This document shows, in pieces, positions 5,565 through 6,366 of a stretch of DNA of 6,366 nt. Positions within the stretch are counted from its first letter, which is position 1. Each line of letters starts with the position of its first letter. The translations under genes and the position numbers were made by a program. Under the pieces are notes generated by a model that made no database searches, was not told the DNA's origin, and saw only the letters and a program-made list of their open reading frames with translations. This stretch comes from Phytoactinopolyspora endophytica (GTDB taxonomy: Bacteria; Actinomycetota; Actinomycetes; Jiangellales; Jiangellaceae), in contig NZ_ML142856.1 in NCBI RefSeq assembly GCF_004138495.1, positions 126,095-132,460 of the forward strand, read 5' to 3'.

Positions 5565-6366
5565 CGGGCGCCACCGAGAGCGGCGTACGCGCGGATCAAC
5601 GCGCCGCTGTCGCGTTCCCCGAGGCCCTGACTGAGCCCCGTCTCATTGATGTCGACGATGGCCTCCGCGAGCGGCGCGGGCGATCCCGACGCCACCGCGA
5701 GCTGGAGCGCCAGGCGATTGTCCTTGGCGAGGAGCTCCAGCGCAAAGGCCGGATCGTCGTCGCCACGCACCATCTTGGGCGCGTTCTCCTTGAACAGGTT
5801 GGAGACGGTCGCGGCACCGGAATCGGCGACCGCGTCGACAAAGACCTGGCCGTCCACACCATTGCGCTCGCACAGAGTCAGGGCCTCGGCGGTGATCGCG
5901 TTGATCGCTCCGAACATCAGGTTGTTGGCGATCTTGACAACCGATCCGGCACCTGTCTCGCCCACCCGGGCGACTGTCGCCGCGATGGTCGCCATGAGGT
6001 CAGGCCGCACTGCGTCGACGGCCTGCTCGGACCCGCCACACACGAGCGTCCATGATCCGCAGGTGGCCGGGCGGCCGAGAACCGGTGCGTCGATATAGGT
6101 GACGCCGTGCTCGGCCAGCTCCCGCGCGGTTGCGCGGGAGGTATCCGGGTCGATGGTCGACAGATCGACGACGATCGCTCCCGCCGGCGCTTTGACCAGC
6201 ACCTCTGCCGCCAATGCGCGGACGTGCTCAGGTTTCGGCACGGAGACGAGCACAAGCTCGGCATCAGCGACGACGGAGCCACCGTCGTCGCTGATGCGAA
6301 CGCCGGCGGCGGCCGCTGCCGTGCGTGCCGTAGGCGACGGGTCGAAGCCCCGTACCGCGTATCCTG
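5561..6366 (-). CDS. Beta-hydroxyacid dehydrogenase, 3-hydroxyisobutyrate dehydrogenase type (5' end outside window)
   Basis: An NAD(P)-dependent dehydrogenase that interconverts a beta-hydroxy acid and its semialdehyde; cytoplasmic. 267 C-terminal residues are visible, and about 20-25 N-terminal residues with the GxGxxG loop are cut off by the window edge. Numbering from the first visible residue, the second strand ends in GFDPS (6-10); the Asp8 suggests NAD rather than NADP. SVPKPEH follows at 41-47. The catalytic signature GxGxxxKxxxN is at 138-148 with Lys144, and the late KD pair is Lys214-Asp215. The substrate signature DAPVSGG of classic members is replaced by DAPVLGRP (92-99), so a different substrate is likely. 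An internal GTG at 6253 is not the start, because clear family sequence continues upstream of it. The stop codon overlaps the next gene by four bases (GTGA). First visible gene of the operon. Confidence 0.9.
   Translation of the reverse strand, partial: GYAVRGFDPSPTARTAAAAAGVRISDDGGSVVADAELVLVSVPKPEHVRALAAEVLVKAPAGAIVVDLSTIDPDTSRATARELAEHGVTYIDAPVLGRPATCGSWTLVCGGSEQAVDAVRPDLMATIAATVARVGETGAGSVVKIANNLMFGAINAITAEALTLCERNGVDGQVFVDAVADSGAATVSNLFKENAPKMVRGDDDPAFALELLAKDNRLALQLAVASGSPAPLAEAIVDINETGLSQGLGERDSGALIRAYAALGGAR

Overview
The window is high-GC DNA with the codon pattern of an actinobacterium. All six genes I can support lie on the minus strand, so transcription runs from right to left. 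Two start regions (the MarR-type regulator and the phosphohexomutase) have a TANNNT-type -10 box six to nine bases before the start codon and no Shine-Dalgarno sequence. That fits the leaderless mRNAs common in Actinobacteria. I cannot name a genus.

Right part (6366 down to 2972): a tight three-gene catabolic operon. First comes a beta-hydroxyacid dehydrogenase (3-hydroxyisobutyrate dehydrogenase / tartronate semialdehyde reductase type, N-terminus beyond the right edge). It overlaps by 4 bases (GTGA) a complete mandelate-racemase-subgroup enolase-superfamily enzyme, probably a sugar-acid dehydratase or racemase. That gene overlaps by 11 bases a 480-residue NAD(P)-dependent aldehyde dehydrogenase of the succinate-semialdehyde (GabD) type. 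Together they suggest breakdown of a hydroxy or sugar acid through a semialdehyde to a carboxylic acid. The actual substrate cannot be read from the sequence.

Middle (2971 to 1828): a gap of 187 bases, then a 318-residue HtrA/DegP-type serine protease with an intact His-Asp-Ser triad and one PDZ domain, but no visible signal peptide or membrane anchor. A stable predicted hairpin directly abuts its strong ribosome binding site.

Left part (1827 to 1): a 269-base gap holding a good promoter with an overlapping inverted repeat, a 151-residue MarR-family regulator, a 128-base gap packed with three consecutive small hairpins, and the first 324 codons of a phosphomannomutase/phosphoglucomutase (ManB type) whose C-terminal part lies beyond the left edge.

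The catabolic operon is the one clear functional unit. The protease, the regulator and the mutase look like separately controlled neighbours. No tRNA, rRNA, insertion sequence, CRISPR array or other mobile element is visible. The long open frames on the plus strand are codon-bias shadows of the minus-strand genes.
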